Below, in pieces: positions 1-5,514 of a stretch of 5,514 nt of DNA. Each line of letters begins with the position of its first letter. The first letter of the stretch is position 1. This DNA comes from Myxococcales bacterium. Lineage in GTDB: Bacteria; Myxococcota; Polyangia; Fen-1088. The translations under genes were made by a program, and so were the position numbers. The notes under the pieces are model-generated. The model ran no database searches and was not told where the DNA came from. It saw only the letters and a list, made by a program, of their open reading frames with translations. The stretch is taken from contig PMBY01000216.1 in NCBI GenBank assembly GCA_003153875.1, positions 3,157-8,670 of the forward strand, given 5' to 3'.

Positions 1-1235
1 TAGTTGCCCTCGGGGAAGCCGGGATGCACGGGAAAGTCAGGGGGAAGGCCCTGGCGCTCGATGATCCGCAGCTCAAAGCCCCGCAGGGCCGCTCCCTCGG
101 CCAGAGCTTTGTCCACCTCGGCGGCTGACAGCTTGGCCGCGTTGTTGGCAAACGCGAGCAGTCCACCTGGCTCCAGCACGGCCCCCGCAGCTCCGGCGAG
201 CTCAGCCAAGTCCGATGCGGCCGAAAAGGTCCGGCCGGGGCCCTGGCCGTGGGCGAAGGTCGGCGGATCGCAGATCACGATGTCGAAACGCCGGTTGCGT
301 GAAGAGAAGCGTTCGAGCGTCTTGCTCGCTTCGCCGGTGACTTGCTCCATGCGAGCCGGGTCGAGGCCAGAGAGTTCGTAGTTGCGTCGCGCGCGCGCGT
401 GGGCCTTGGCTGAGGTGTCCACCGCCACGACTTCCGCGGCGCCGGCTCGCGCCGCGCGCACGGAAAAGGCACCCGTGTAGGAGAAGAGATTGAGCACGCG
501 GCGCTCGGCAGCCCGCCGGGTCACGCTGTCGCGTCCCAGGCGCAGATCGGGGAAGAATCCCACGCCCAGGGGCGCCGTCACATCCACTGCGAAACGACAG
601 CCGGCCTCCTCGACGACCACTTCGAGAGGGGCCTCTTCACCACGCGCTCGGGTTGCGGGATCCGCCGGAGCCTGGCCGGCCAGGGGACGCAGTCGCTTCT
701 GTTCGTAGATGCCACGCGGATGAATCGCCTCCGCGATCGCGTCCAGCAGTTCATCGCGCCAGGGCAGGGCGCCCGGCGAGTACCACTGCACAACCACGAA
801 GTCGCCGTAGCGATCGACGGTGACGCCGGGCAGGCCCTCGCTCTCGCCCGCGAACAGGCGCAGGGCGGTGGGCCTGTCTGCTCCGAGCAGGAGCCAGCGC
901 AGCTGTACGGCGCGCTGCAAGCGTTTGGCGATAGTTCCCGATCCTGGATGGACCCGCTCGGCCGGATCGCGCGAGAGCACGCGCACAGCTACCGAATGGT
1001 CCCGGTCCAGGTATCCGCGCGCGACGAAGGCGCCATTTCCCGCCATCAGATCAACCACAGCGCCGGTCGGCCCGCTCATGGCCCGCCCAGCCAAGGCCTC
1101 ACGGAAGACCCACGGGTGGCCGCCACGCAACCGCCGCGTTACGTCGTCGGGAAGTCGATACGACCCCTCGCGGACAAACATCCCCGCCACAGGGGCTCGC
1201 GGAATCCTAGACGCAACGCGCCCGGCGCGTTTCAT
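1..1235 (-). CDS. Class I SAM-dependent rRNA methyltransferase, RlmI family (3' end off window)
   Basis: The minus frame is open for 411 codons from ATG at 1235 to the left edge. It reads as a cytoplasmic RlmI-type RNA methyltransferase; E. coli RlmI makes m5C1962 in 23S rRNA. Residues about 20-95 look like a PUA RNA-binding domain (LRGGHPWVF near 36-44). A linker domain follows (SEGLPGVTVDRYGDFVV). The Rossmann methyltransferase part has GVGFFPDLR, then NLFSYTGAFS (249-258, SAM-binding motif I), VVAVD ending at Asp273 (motif II) and CDPPTF (322-327, motif IV). The last residues read DFPVHPGFPEGNY, which in this family lies close to the C-terminus, so only a few residues should be missing. 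The start is supported by GAGGTG five bases upstream. An internal ATG at 1181 would give a start nearer the usual family N-terminus and remove 18 Arg-rich residues. In many relatives GVGFFPDLR reads KTGFYxDQR. The family is confident; the exact target base is not. Confidence 0.88.
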   Translation of the reverse strand, partial: MKRAGRVASRIPRAPVAGMFVREGSYRLPDDVTRRLRGGHPWVFREALAGRAMSGPTGAVVDLMAGNGAFVARGYLDRDHSVAVRVLSRDPAERVHPGSGTIAKRLQRAVQLRWLLLGADRPTALRLFAGESEGLPGVTVDRYGDFVVVQWYSPGALPWRDELLDAIAEAIHPRGIYEQKRLRPLAGQAPADPATRARGEEAPLEVVVEEAGCRFAVDVTAPLGVGFFPDLRLGRDSVTRRAAERRVLNLFSYTGAFSVRAARAGAAEVVAVDTSAKAHARARRNYELSGLDPARMEQVTGEASKTLERFSSRNRRFDIVICDPPTFAHGQGPGRTFSAASDLAELAGAAGAVLEPGGLLAFANNAAKLSAAEVDKALAEGAALRGFELRIIERQGLPPDFPVHPGFPEGN

Positions 1236-1240
1236 CCTGA

Positions 1241-1246
1241 CACCTC
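1241..1246 (-). promoter_or_regulatory. Ribosome binding site of the RlmI-family gene
   Basis: On the minus strand GAGGTG lies five bases before the ATG at 1235. This favours the longer start over the internal ATG at 1181, which has only a GGCGGGG stretch directly in front of it. Confidence 0.6.
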
Positions 1247-1302
1247 GAGACAGCGAGGAGCGGGCAGATGCATGACGGCGCAGAATCGAAGAGGCACGGC
1301 AG

Positions 1303-1353
1303 GGGAGTGAACCATAGGGAGCGTCTCTCGCCCTGTCAAACGTGTTCACTCCC
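1303..1353. repeat. 10-bp perfect inverted repeat bracketing the promoter (possible operator pair)
   Basis: GGGAGTGAAC (1303-1312) and its exact reverse complement GTTCACTCCC (1344-1353) are separated by 31 bases. One arm overlaps the last two bases of the -10 element and the predicted start site; the other lies four bases upstream of the -35. The arm centres are 41 bp apart, close to four helical turns. This would fit two operator half-sites on the same DNA face. A 31-base-loop hairpin is the alternative, but transcription would start within or beside one arm, so an intact RNA hairpin from this promoter is unlikely. Confidence 0.5.
1311..1339 (-). promoter_or_regulatory. Sigma70-type promoter for the RlmI-family gene
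   Basis: On the minus strand a perfect -35 hexamer TTGACA (plus 1334-1339) is followed, after exactly 17 bases, by TATGGT (plus 1311-1316), which matches the -10 consensus at four of six positions. Transcription would start near 1304, giving a leader of roughly 70 bases before the ATG at 1235. The hexamers and spacing are seen directly; activity is inferred. This is the best promoter match noticed in the window. Confidence 0.6.
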
Positions 1354-1389
1354 ATACAGGGGATTGACTTTGAGCTTGCTCGCCGGGAA

Positions 1390-1403
1390 ACTGCCTGGGC
1401 AGT
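1390..1403. promoter_or_regulatory. 14-bp palindrome, possible protein-binding site
   Basis: ACTGCCTGGGCAGT has two six-base arms (ACTGCC and GGCAGT) around a central TG. It lies 55 bases upstream of the plus-strand gene at 1458, in the divergent intergenic region. Its shape suits a dimeric regulator, but no regulator is identified. The rest of 1236-1457 holds a TTGACT (1364-1369) that resembles a plus-strand -35 but lacks a convincing -10 at a suitable distance. Confidence 0.25.
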
Positions 1404-1443
1404 CACCTACGTCTAGCGCGGTGAATTGCTTGTCATCCGAAAG

Positions 1444-1450
1444 AAAGGAA
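1444..1450 (+). promoter_or_regulatory. Ribosome binding site of the Pro/Ala-rich membrane protein gene
   Basis: AAAGGAA sits seven bases upstream of the ATG at 1458, a good Shine-Dalgarno match and spacing. It supports that start. Confidence 0.6.
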
Positions 1451-1457
1451 ATTCCCT

Positions 1458-2624
1458 ATGACGAGTGGGCCCGGGACGACAGGGAAGACCGATGTGCCCC
1501 CTGATGAAGCGATTGAAGAGATCTCCGGCCTCTTGGAAATGGACGAAGTGAACGCCGGCGGGTCGCAGACCGCTGACGCTTCCGGGGAGCCAGAGGCCGA
1601 CGCCGCGCATGCCGCCACATCTGACGTGAGTCATGAACTCGATGTCTCCCTGGAGACGCCGAGCCCCGTGGGGCTGGAGTCGTATCTACTTCCTCCTCCC
1701 GTCGCGGACGAGCCTGCGAGTGGACAAGCGCCTGAAGCGGAGTCCGCCTCGGCCACCAACATGGCCTATGAGGATCTGCTCGAGAAGCTGGTTCTGCCCA
1801 CACCGTCAGCCGCTCCCGACGAGAGCGAGGCGGCTGAAGAGCCACCGCCGTTCGCCCCGTCGCGGCCCAGTTCGTCGCATGCCGCGGCCGCTCCCTTGGC
1901 CAATCTTTTCCCGCCGGGTGGGCCGTCCCTTGCGGACGTTTCCGACGAGCGCACGGTCGTCACGGCCAACCCGCTTCTGGCTGAGGAACAGGAGGCCGCC
2001 GCCCGCGAGGCGGAGAACTTCATTCTTCCAGCAGCTCCGGTGGCTCCGCCCGTGTTTGTGGAGCCGCAGGTTCTCGCGCCGCCCGTCGTCGCGAACCAGC
2101 GTCAAGCCGTTCTGGCCCCGAACAAGTTCATCCAGATCTCCTACCCGATGTTTGGGTTCATGATGCTCGCTGCGGTGCTGGTGGGGGGCGTGCTCTCCCG
2201 GCTCATGGCTCCGACGACACCCACGGTTGTGACTCCGCCACCTGCTCAGGCCCCGACCCTGGTGGCCAGGCCGGTGGTTCCGGCGCAGCCGACGCAGCCG
2301 GCGAATCCCGCGCCGCAGGTGGTGCCGCTGCCGACTCCCACCGAACCACCCGCGCCTGCCCCGATGGCTGCACGGCCTGCTGCCGCCGCTGCAGCCAAGA
2401 AGGCCCCAGCCGAACTTCCGGCGGCCCAGCCGGCACCCGAGGAGCTTGGCATGGGTGAAATCCAGCCAGTGGCAAGAGCGAAGGTGCATCACGCGGCCAA
2501 GACCCCTCGGCCGCCCAAGAGCGTTGCGCCAAAGGTGGCTGCGGTCAAGCCAGCGGCTGCGGCCAAGCCAGCGGCTCCCAAGAAACCGGCCAAGGGCGGC
2601 TGGGTGGATCCGTTCGCCCAATAG
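1458..2624 (+). CDS. Single-pass membrane protein with acidic N-terminus and Pro/Ala/Lys-rich C-terminus, function unknown
   Basis: This 388-residue protein is not one I can name. Residues 1-223 are acidic, rich in Glu, Ala and Pro, and probably disordered, with two short amphipathic stretches: DEAIEEISGLLEMDEV (16-31) and AYEDLLEKLVLP (103-114). There is no N-terminal signal peptide. One hydrophobic segment, about 229-247 (YPMFGFMMLAAVLVGGVLS), should cross the inner membrane. Residues about 250-345 are a Pro/Ala-rich spacer. The tail 346-388 is Lys-rich and contains a duplicated AxKPAA unit before a terminal GGWVDPFAQ. The layout recalls TonB- or TolA-like spacers that reach into the periplasm, with the N-terminus inside, but no TonB domain is evident. 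The gene lies 193 bases before pilB on the same strand, so a pilus assembly or positioning role is possible on position alone. Codon use looks like its neighbours. That it is a real gene is confident; its function is not. Confidence 0.8.
   Translation: MTSGPGTTGKTDVPPDEAIEEISGLLEMDEVNAGGSQTADASGEPEADAAHAATSDVSHELDVSLETPSPVGLESYLLPPPVADEPASGQAPEAESASATNMAYEDLLEKLVLPTPSAAPDESEAAEEPPPFAPSRPSSSHAAAAPLANLFPPGGPSLADVSDERTVVTANPLLAEEQEAAAREAENFILPAAPVAPPVFVEPQVLAPPVVANQRQAVLAPNKFIQISYPMFGFMMLAAVLVGGVLSRLMAPTTPTVVTPPPAQAPTLVARPVVPAQPTQPANPAPQVVPLPTPTEPPAPAPMAARPAAAAAAKKAPAELPAAQPAPEELGMGEIQPVARAKVHHAAKTPRPPKSVAPKVAAVKPAAAAKPAAPKKPAKGGWVDPFAQ
2541..2576 (+). repeat. 18-bp in-frame tandem duplication
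   Basis: Bases 2541-2558 and 2559-2576 are adjacent copies that differ at one base (GTC versus GCC). They encode AVKPAA and AAKPAA (residues 362-373). Near identity at the DNA level, synonymous sites included, points to a recent slippage-type duplication in a low-complexity region. Confidence 0.75.
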
Positions 2625-2679
2625 ATCTCGAGGGCCCAACACAGGATCCAGACGGTGGCGCGGCCGAAATGCCGCTGTG

Positions 2680-2696
2680 CCACGCTGGTCGCGTGG
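2680..2696 (+). terminator. Weak GC-rich hairpin downstream of the membrane-protein gene
   Basis: CCACGC (2680-2685) pairs with GCGTGG (2691-2696) across a five-base loop, 55 bases after the stop codon at 2624. No T-tract follows, so this is at best a weak or factor-assisted terminator and may be incidental. Confidence 0.22.
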
Positions 2697-2743
2697 GAAG
2701 CCCGCCGGTTTCCATATGGGGGAAATGGCTCGATCTTGCCTCG

Positions 2744-2772
2744 CTGCTAACCCCCTGTTACTGTTTTACAAT
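2744..2772 (+). promoter_or_regulatory. Candidate promoter upstream of pilB
   Basis: TACAAT (2767-2772) matches the -10 consensus at five of six positions and sits in a locally AT-rich stretch of an otherwise GC-rich window. Seventeen bases upstream is CTGCTA (2744-2749), a poor -35 match (three of six). If used, transcription would begin near 2779 and give pilB-pilT a leader of about 40 bases, separate from the upstream gene. The -10 is suggestive and the -35 is not. Confidence 0.35.
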
Positions 2773-2780
2773 TGCTAAAG

Positions 2781-2806
2781 GAGCCGCTCGGATCTGTCGA
2801 CGGCTC
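2781..2806 (+). promoter_or_regulatory. Leader inverted repeat before the pilB start
   Basis: GAGCCG (2781-2786) can pair with CGGCTC (2801-2806) around a 14-base loop. The 5' arm overlaps a strong Shine-Dalgarno-like AAAGGAG (2777-2783) that has no normal start codon at the right distance. The hairpin ends three bases before the GGGGG thought to serve pilB. A six-base stem with a large loop is only marginally stable, so a regulatory role is speculative. Confidence 0.25.
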
Positions 2807-2808
2807 AT

Positions 2809-2813
2809 GGGGG
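2809..2813 (+). promoter_or_regulatory. Likely ribosome binding site of pilB
   Basis: GGGGG, followed by TAAC, lies four bases before the ATG at 2818. It is a non-canonical Shine-Dalgarno sequence that pairs through a G-U. The better AAAGGAG at 2777-2783 is 34 bases from the ATG, too far for direct use. The ATG is kept because the protein then begins MSRLGELL, as PilB proteins usually do. Confidence 0.45.
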
Positions 2814-2817
2814 TAAC

Positions 2818-4515
2818 ATGAGTCGACTCGGAGAGCTCTTACTGCGAGATCAGATTATCTCGCCGGAGCAGCTCCAACGCGCACAAGAAGAGAGCAGAAA
2901 GTCGGGTGACCGACTGGGGAATGCTCTTATCAAGACTGGGGCAATCCCGGAGGAGGATCTGACCCAGTTTCTGTCCAAGCAGTACGGCGTACCCGCGGTC
3001 AATCTTGCGGAGTTCGATATCGACGCCGAGGTCATCGCGCTGGTACCCAAGGACGTGGCCCTCCGGCATCGGGTGGTGCCAGTTAACCGGGCCGGCTCTT
3101 CCCTGATCGTGGCCATCGCCGATCCTTCCAACATCCTCGCCATCGACGATCTCAAGTTCGTCACCGGCTACAACATCGAAGCCGTCGTGGCTTCCGATGT
3201 CGGCATCTCGGAGGCTATCGAGAGGTACTACAACCGGCGAGAAGAGCTCGACCTCACCAAGGTGATGAACGAGATCCAGGACGAGGTGGAGGTGGGGACT
3301 ACCGTCGAGGATCAGATCAACCTGACGGATCTCGAGCGTGCCGCGGATGACGCGCCGGTGGTCAAGTTGTGCAATCACCTCTTGCTCTCGGCCATCCAGA
3401 AGGGCGCTTCCGACATCCACGTCGAACCCTACGAAAAGAGCTACCGGGTTCGCTTCCGCATCGACGGCGTGCTGCACGAGGAAATGTCGCCGCCGGTGAA
3501 GCTCAAGGCCGCGCTCTCCAGCCGCCTCAAGATCATGGCCCACCTGGACATCGCCGAACGCCGTTTGCCTCAGGATGGCCGCATCAAGCTCAAGGTAGGG
3601 CAAGACAAAGAGATGGACTTCCGCGTCTCGGTTCTGCCGACCTTGTTCGGGGAAAAGATCGTCCTCCGGCTCCTCGACAAGAGCAATCTGCAGCTCGACA
3701 TGACCAAGCTCGGATTCGAACCGGACCAACTGGCCGATTTCAAGTCTGCCATCGAAAGCCCGTACGGGATGGTACTGGTCACCGGGCCGACCGGCTCGGG
3801 CAAGACCACCACCCTGTATTCGGCTCTCTCCGAGCTGAACACCTTGAGCGACAACATTTGCACGGCCGAGGATCCGGTCGAGTACAACCTTCCCGGCATC
3901 AACCAGGTTCAGATGCATGAAGATATCGGGCTGAACTTCGCCGCGGCTCTGCGCTCGTTTCTCCGGCAGGATCCCGACATCATCATGATCGGCGAGATTC
4001 GCGACTTCGAAACGGCCGAGATCGCCATCAAGGCGGCGCTCACCGGCCACCTGGTGTTGTCCACGCTGCACACCAACGACGCGCCTTCCACCATCACCCG
4101 TCTGCTCAACATGGGGGTCGAGCCGTTTCTGGTCACGGCTTCGGTGCAACTGGTGCAGGCGCAGCGTCTGATTCGCAGGATTTGTGTGAACTGCAAGCAA
4201 CCCACGGAAACGCCCAAGGACGAGCTCAAGGTCCTGGGCGCGACCGACGAGGAGATCGCAACCGCAAACTGCCAGCGCGGCGTCGGCTGCCAGATCTGCA
4301 GCGGCACGGGCTACAAGGGTCGCGTGGCGCTCTACGAGGTCATGCCCTTTAGGGATGCCCTGAAGGAACTGGTGTTGCAGGGGGCGGCTGCAGTCGAGAT
4401 CAAGGGAGAAGCGATTCGCGAAGGCATGCGAACCCTGCGCAGGTCAGGCGTGCGCAAGATCTGCGAAGGCGTCACCTCGGTGGACGAGGTCGCCCGCATC
4501 ACCGCCGGTGACTAG
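2818..4515 (+). CDS. pilB: Type IV pilus assembly (extension) ATPase PilB
   Basis: This complete 565-residue protein has the usual PilB length. PilB is a cytoplasmic hexameric ATPase that drives pilin polymerisation through the PilC platform. Residues 1-60 contain two RLG-led motifs (RLG at 3-5 and 32-34) of the MshEN/T2SSE_N type, and that region extends to about 150. The N2 domain contains ASDIHVEP (197-204). The ATPase core has Walker A GPTGSGKT (323-330), the Asp box AEDPVEY (350-356, Glu351), Walker B IIMIGEIRD (388-396, Glu393) and the His box TGHLVLSTLHTND (409-421). Cys456/Cys459 and Cys491/Cys494 form the CxxC pairs that bind zinc in PilB/GspE proteins and that PilT lacks. This tetrad, the N-terminal domain and the pilT neighbour favour PilB; a type II secretion GspE is the alternative. 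Cys348 in NICTAEDP occupies a position often held by Ser. All catalytic motifs are intact. Confidence 0.95.
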   Translation: MSRLGELLLRDQIISPEQLQRAQEESRKSGDRLGNALIKTGAIPEEDLTQFLSKQYGVPAVNLAEFDIDAEVIALVPKDVALRHRVVPVNRAGSSLIVAIADPSNILAIDDLKFVTGYNIEAVVASDVGISEAIERYYNRREELDLTKVMNEIQDEVEVGTTVEDQINLTDLERAADDAPVVKLCNHLLLSAIQKGASDIHVEPYEKSYRVRFRIDGVLHEEMSPPVKLKAALSSRLKIMAHLDIAERRLPQDGRIKLKVGQDKEMDFRVSVLPTLFGEKIVLRLLDKSNLQLDMTKLGFEPDQLADFKSAIESPYGMVLVTGPTGSGKTTTLYSALSELNTLSDNICTAEDPVEYNLPGINQVQMHEDIGLNFAAALRSFLRQDPDIIMIGEIRDFETAEIAIKAALTGHLVLSTLHTNDAPSTITRLLNMGVEPFLVTASVQLVQAQRLIRRICVNCKQPTETPKDELKVLGATDEEIATANCQRGVGCQICSGTGYKGRVALYEVMPFRDALKELVLQGAAAVEIKGEAIREGMRTLRRSGVRKICEGVTSVDEVARITAGD

Positions 4516-4519
4516 AGGA
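4514..4519 (+). promoter_or_regulatory. Ribosome binding site that decides the pilT start
   Basis: AGAGGA overlaps the pilB stop codon (TAG, 4513-4515) and lies six bases before an in-frame TTG at 4526. The nearby ATG at 4519 is in another frame and reaches a stop after five codons, so this site points to TTG initiation and possible translational coupling with pilB. Confidence 0.65.
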
Positions 4520-4525
4520 TGGCCG

Positions 4526-5514
4526 TTGGAGACTAACCCCAATCAAACCCCGCCCCCTCAGGCTGGTGGGCTTACCGTCAACCTGCAGCAGCTGCTCAAG
4601 GCCATGGTGGAGCAGGGTGCCTCTGACCTGCACATCACCACCGGCTCGCCGCCGCAACTTCGCATCGACGGCGTGCTGGTTCCCTTGCGGGTCAATCCGC
4701 TCTCCCCGGTGGACACCAAGCAGCTTTGCTATTCGGTGTTGACCGACACACAGAAACTGCACTTCGAGGAGGAACGCGAGCTGGACTTTTCGTTTGGGGT
4801 GCGCGGCCTGGCGCGCTTTCGCGCCAACCTTTTCATGCAGCGCGGGGCTGTGGGCGGCGCGTTTCGGACCGTCCCATTCAAGATCTCGTCCTTCGCTGAA
4901 CTGGGGCTGCCGCCGGTCATCGAGGAGTTGTGCAACAAGCCGCGTGGACTGGTCCTGGTCACGGGCCCCACCGGTTCGGGCAAGACCACCAGCCTGGCGG
5001 CCATGATTGACAAGATCAACTCCGAGCGGCACGAGCACATCATCACCGTCGAAGATCCCATCGAGTACCTGCACCCGCACAAGAAGTGCCTCATCAACCA
5101 ACGCGAGGTGGGCGCCGACACGGAATCCTTCAAGAAGGCGCTCAAGTACATCCTGCGCCAAGACCCCGACGTGGTCCTCATCGGCGAGATGCGGGATCTG
5201 GAAACCATCGAGGCCGCGTTGGTGACGGCGGAAACCGGCCACCTCTGCTTCGCCACCCTGCACACCAACTCGGCGGTGCAGACCATCAACCGCATCATCG
5301 ACGTGTTTCCCCCGAATCAGCAGTCGCAGGTTCGCGCGCAACTCTCCTTCGTGCTGGAGGGGATCATCAGTCAGGCGCTGCTCCCGCGGGCGACGGGGCA
5401 GGGACGCATTCCGGCCCTGGAAGTGATGGTTCCCAATGCCGCCATTCGCAACCTCATCCGCGAGGACAAGATTCACCAAATCTATTCCATCATGCAGATC
5501 GGTCAGGGCAAGTC
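4526..5514 (+). CDS. pilT: Type IV pilus retraction ATPase PilT (3' end off window, TTG start)
   Basis: The frame is open from TTG at 4526 through 329 codons to the right edge. PilT proteins are usually about 345-380 residues, so a few tens are missing. PilT is the cytoplasmic hexameric ATPase that retracts the pilus for twitching motility and DNA uptake. Visible motifs are ASDLH (32-36), Walker A GPTGSGKT (147-154), the Asp box VEDPIEYLH (175-183, Glu176), HKKCLINQREV, Walker B VVLIGEMRD (216-224, Glu221) and the His box TGHLCFATLHTN (237-248). AIRNLIRE (306-313) is the C-terminal motif characteristic of PilT and needed for retraction in studied homologues. There is no zinc tetrad, as expected. 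TTG is chosen because its ribosome binding site is good and the first in-frame ATG (4604) would cut into the conserved helix NLQQLLKAM. The gene starts ten bases after the pilB stop. A PilU-like paralogue is less likely given AIRNLIRE and this position. Confidence 0.93.
   Translation, partial: METNPNQTPPPQAGGLTVNLQQLLKAMVEQGASDLHITTGSPPQLRIDGVLVPLRVNPLSPVDTKQLCYSVLTDTQKLHFEEERELDFSFGVRGLARFRANLFMQRGAVGGAFRTVPFKISSFAELGLPPVIEELCNKPRGLVLVTGPTGSGKTTSLAAMIDKINSERHEHIITVEDPIEYLHPHKKCLINQREVGADTESFKKALKYILRQDPDVVLIGEMRDLETIEAALVTAETGHLCFATLHTNSAVQTINRIIDVFPPNQQSQVRAQLSFVLEGIISQALLPRATGQGRIPALEVMVPNAAIRNLIREDKIHQIYSIMQIGQGK

Noticed and set aside
720..1310. Plus-strand open frame of 196 codons opposite the methyltransferase gene
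   Set aside because: The minus strand here encodes a continuous RlmI-family protein with PUA and Rossmann motifs; the plus frame is its shadow.
1386..1415. ECF-sigma-like GGAAACT...CGTCTA upstream of the membrane-protein gene
   Set aside because: The spacing is about two bases longer than usual for such promoters and nothing else supports it.
1268..1504. Small plus-strand open frame of 78 codons in the divergent intergenic region
   Set aside because: It runs through the minus-strand promoter and the start of the gene at 1458 in another frame, lacks a convincing ribosome binding site, and has no recognisable protein feature.
1806..2642. Minus-strand open frame of 278 codons opposite the Pro/Ala-rich protein gene
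   Set aside because: The Arg/Gly/His-rich translation has no hydrophobic core pattern, while the plus frame has a good ribosome binding site and a clear membrane segment.
2726..2739. Sigma54-like TGGC...TTGC upstream of pilB
   Set aside because: The GG-to-GC distance is one base shorter than the strict -24/-12 spacing, and sigma54 promoters tolerate this poorly.
2839..4200. Long minus-strand open frame (453 codons) opposite pilB
   Set aside because: It lies wholly within a clearly conserved PilB gene, its translation is His/Asp/Val-rich with no recognisable domain, and such antisense frames are expected in GC-rich genes with strong third-position bias.
4519..4536. ATG at 4519 as the pilT start
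   Set aside because: It is out of frame with PilT and reaches a TAA after five codons.
4499..5479. Minus-strand open frame of 326 codons opposite pilT
   Set aside because: It is the antisense shadow of an unmistakable PilT gene, with the same biased composition and no motif.

Overview
This GC-rich window carries a conserved type IV pilus (T4P) motor locus next to an unrelated, divergently transcribed RNA methyltransferase gene. The PilB-PilT order, the PilB sequence (a tandem-RLG N-terminal domain followed by a classic secretion-ATPase core) and the long Pro/Ala-rich membrane protein upstream suggest a Myxococcota-like or other deltaproteobacterial-grade organism. That placement is inferred from remembered protein features, not from a database search.

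Layout. Bases 1-1235 (minus strand) hold a class I SAM-dependent RNA methyltransferase of the RlmI family. It lacks only its last residues at the window edge. Bases 1236-1457 are a divergent intergenic region. On the minus strand it contains a good sigma70-type promoter (TTGACA, 17-bp spacer, TATGGT), and a perfect 10-bp inverted repeat sits around that promoter. Bases 1458-2624 (plus) encode a 388-residue single-pass membrane protein with an acidic N-terminal half and a Pro/Ala/Lys-rich C-terminal half; I do not recognise it as a named family. Bases 2625-2817 are a second intergenic region with a weak hairpin, a candidate promoter and a leader with potential secondary structure. Bases 2818-4515 encode a complete PilB extension ATPase. 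Bases 4526-5514 encode a PilT retraction ATPase that begins at TTG and runs off the right edge.

How they work together. PilB powers pilus polymerisation and PilT powers depolymerisation. Both are cytoplasmic hexameric ATPases acting on the inner-membrane platform protein PilC, which is not seen here and could lie just beyond the right edge. The two genes are 10 bases apart and the pilT ribosome binding site overlaps the pilB stop codon, so they are very likely co-transcribed and perhaps translationally coupled. The upstream membrane protein may be a pilus accessory factor, but only position and topology suggest this. The methyltransferase is a housekeeping-type gene with no evident link to pili.

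No clearly novel system is visible. The points most worth a second look are the promoter bracketed by an inverted repeat, the unnamed Pro/Ala-rich protein before pilB, the pilB leader with an orphan Shine-Dalgarno sequence, and the TTG start of pilT. No tRNA, rRNA, CRISPR array, insertion sequence or phage feature was seen.
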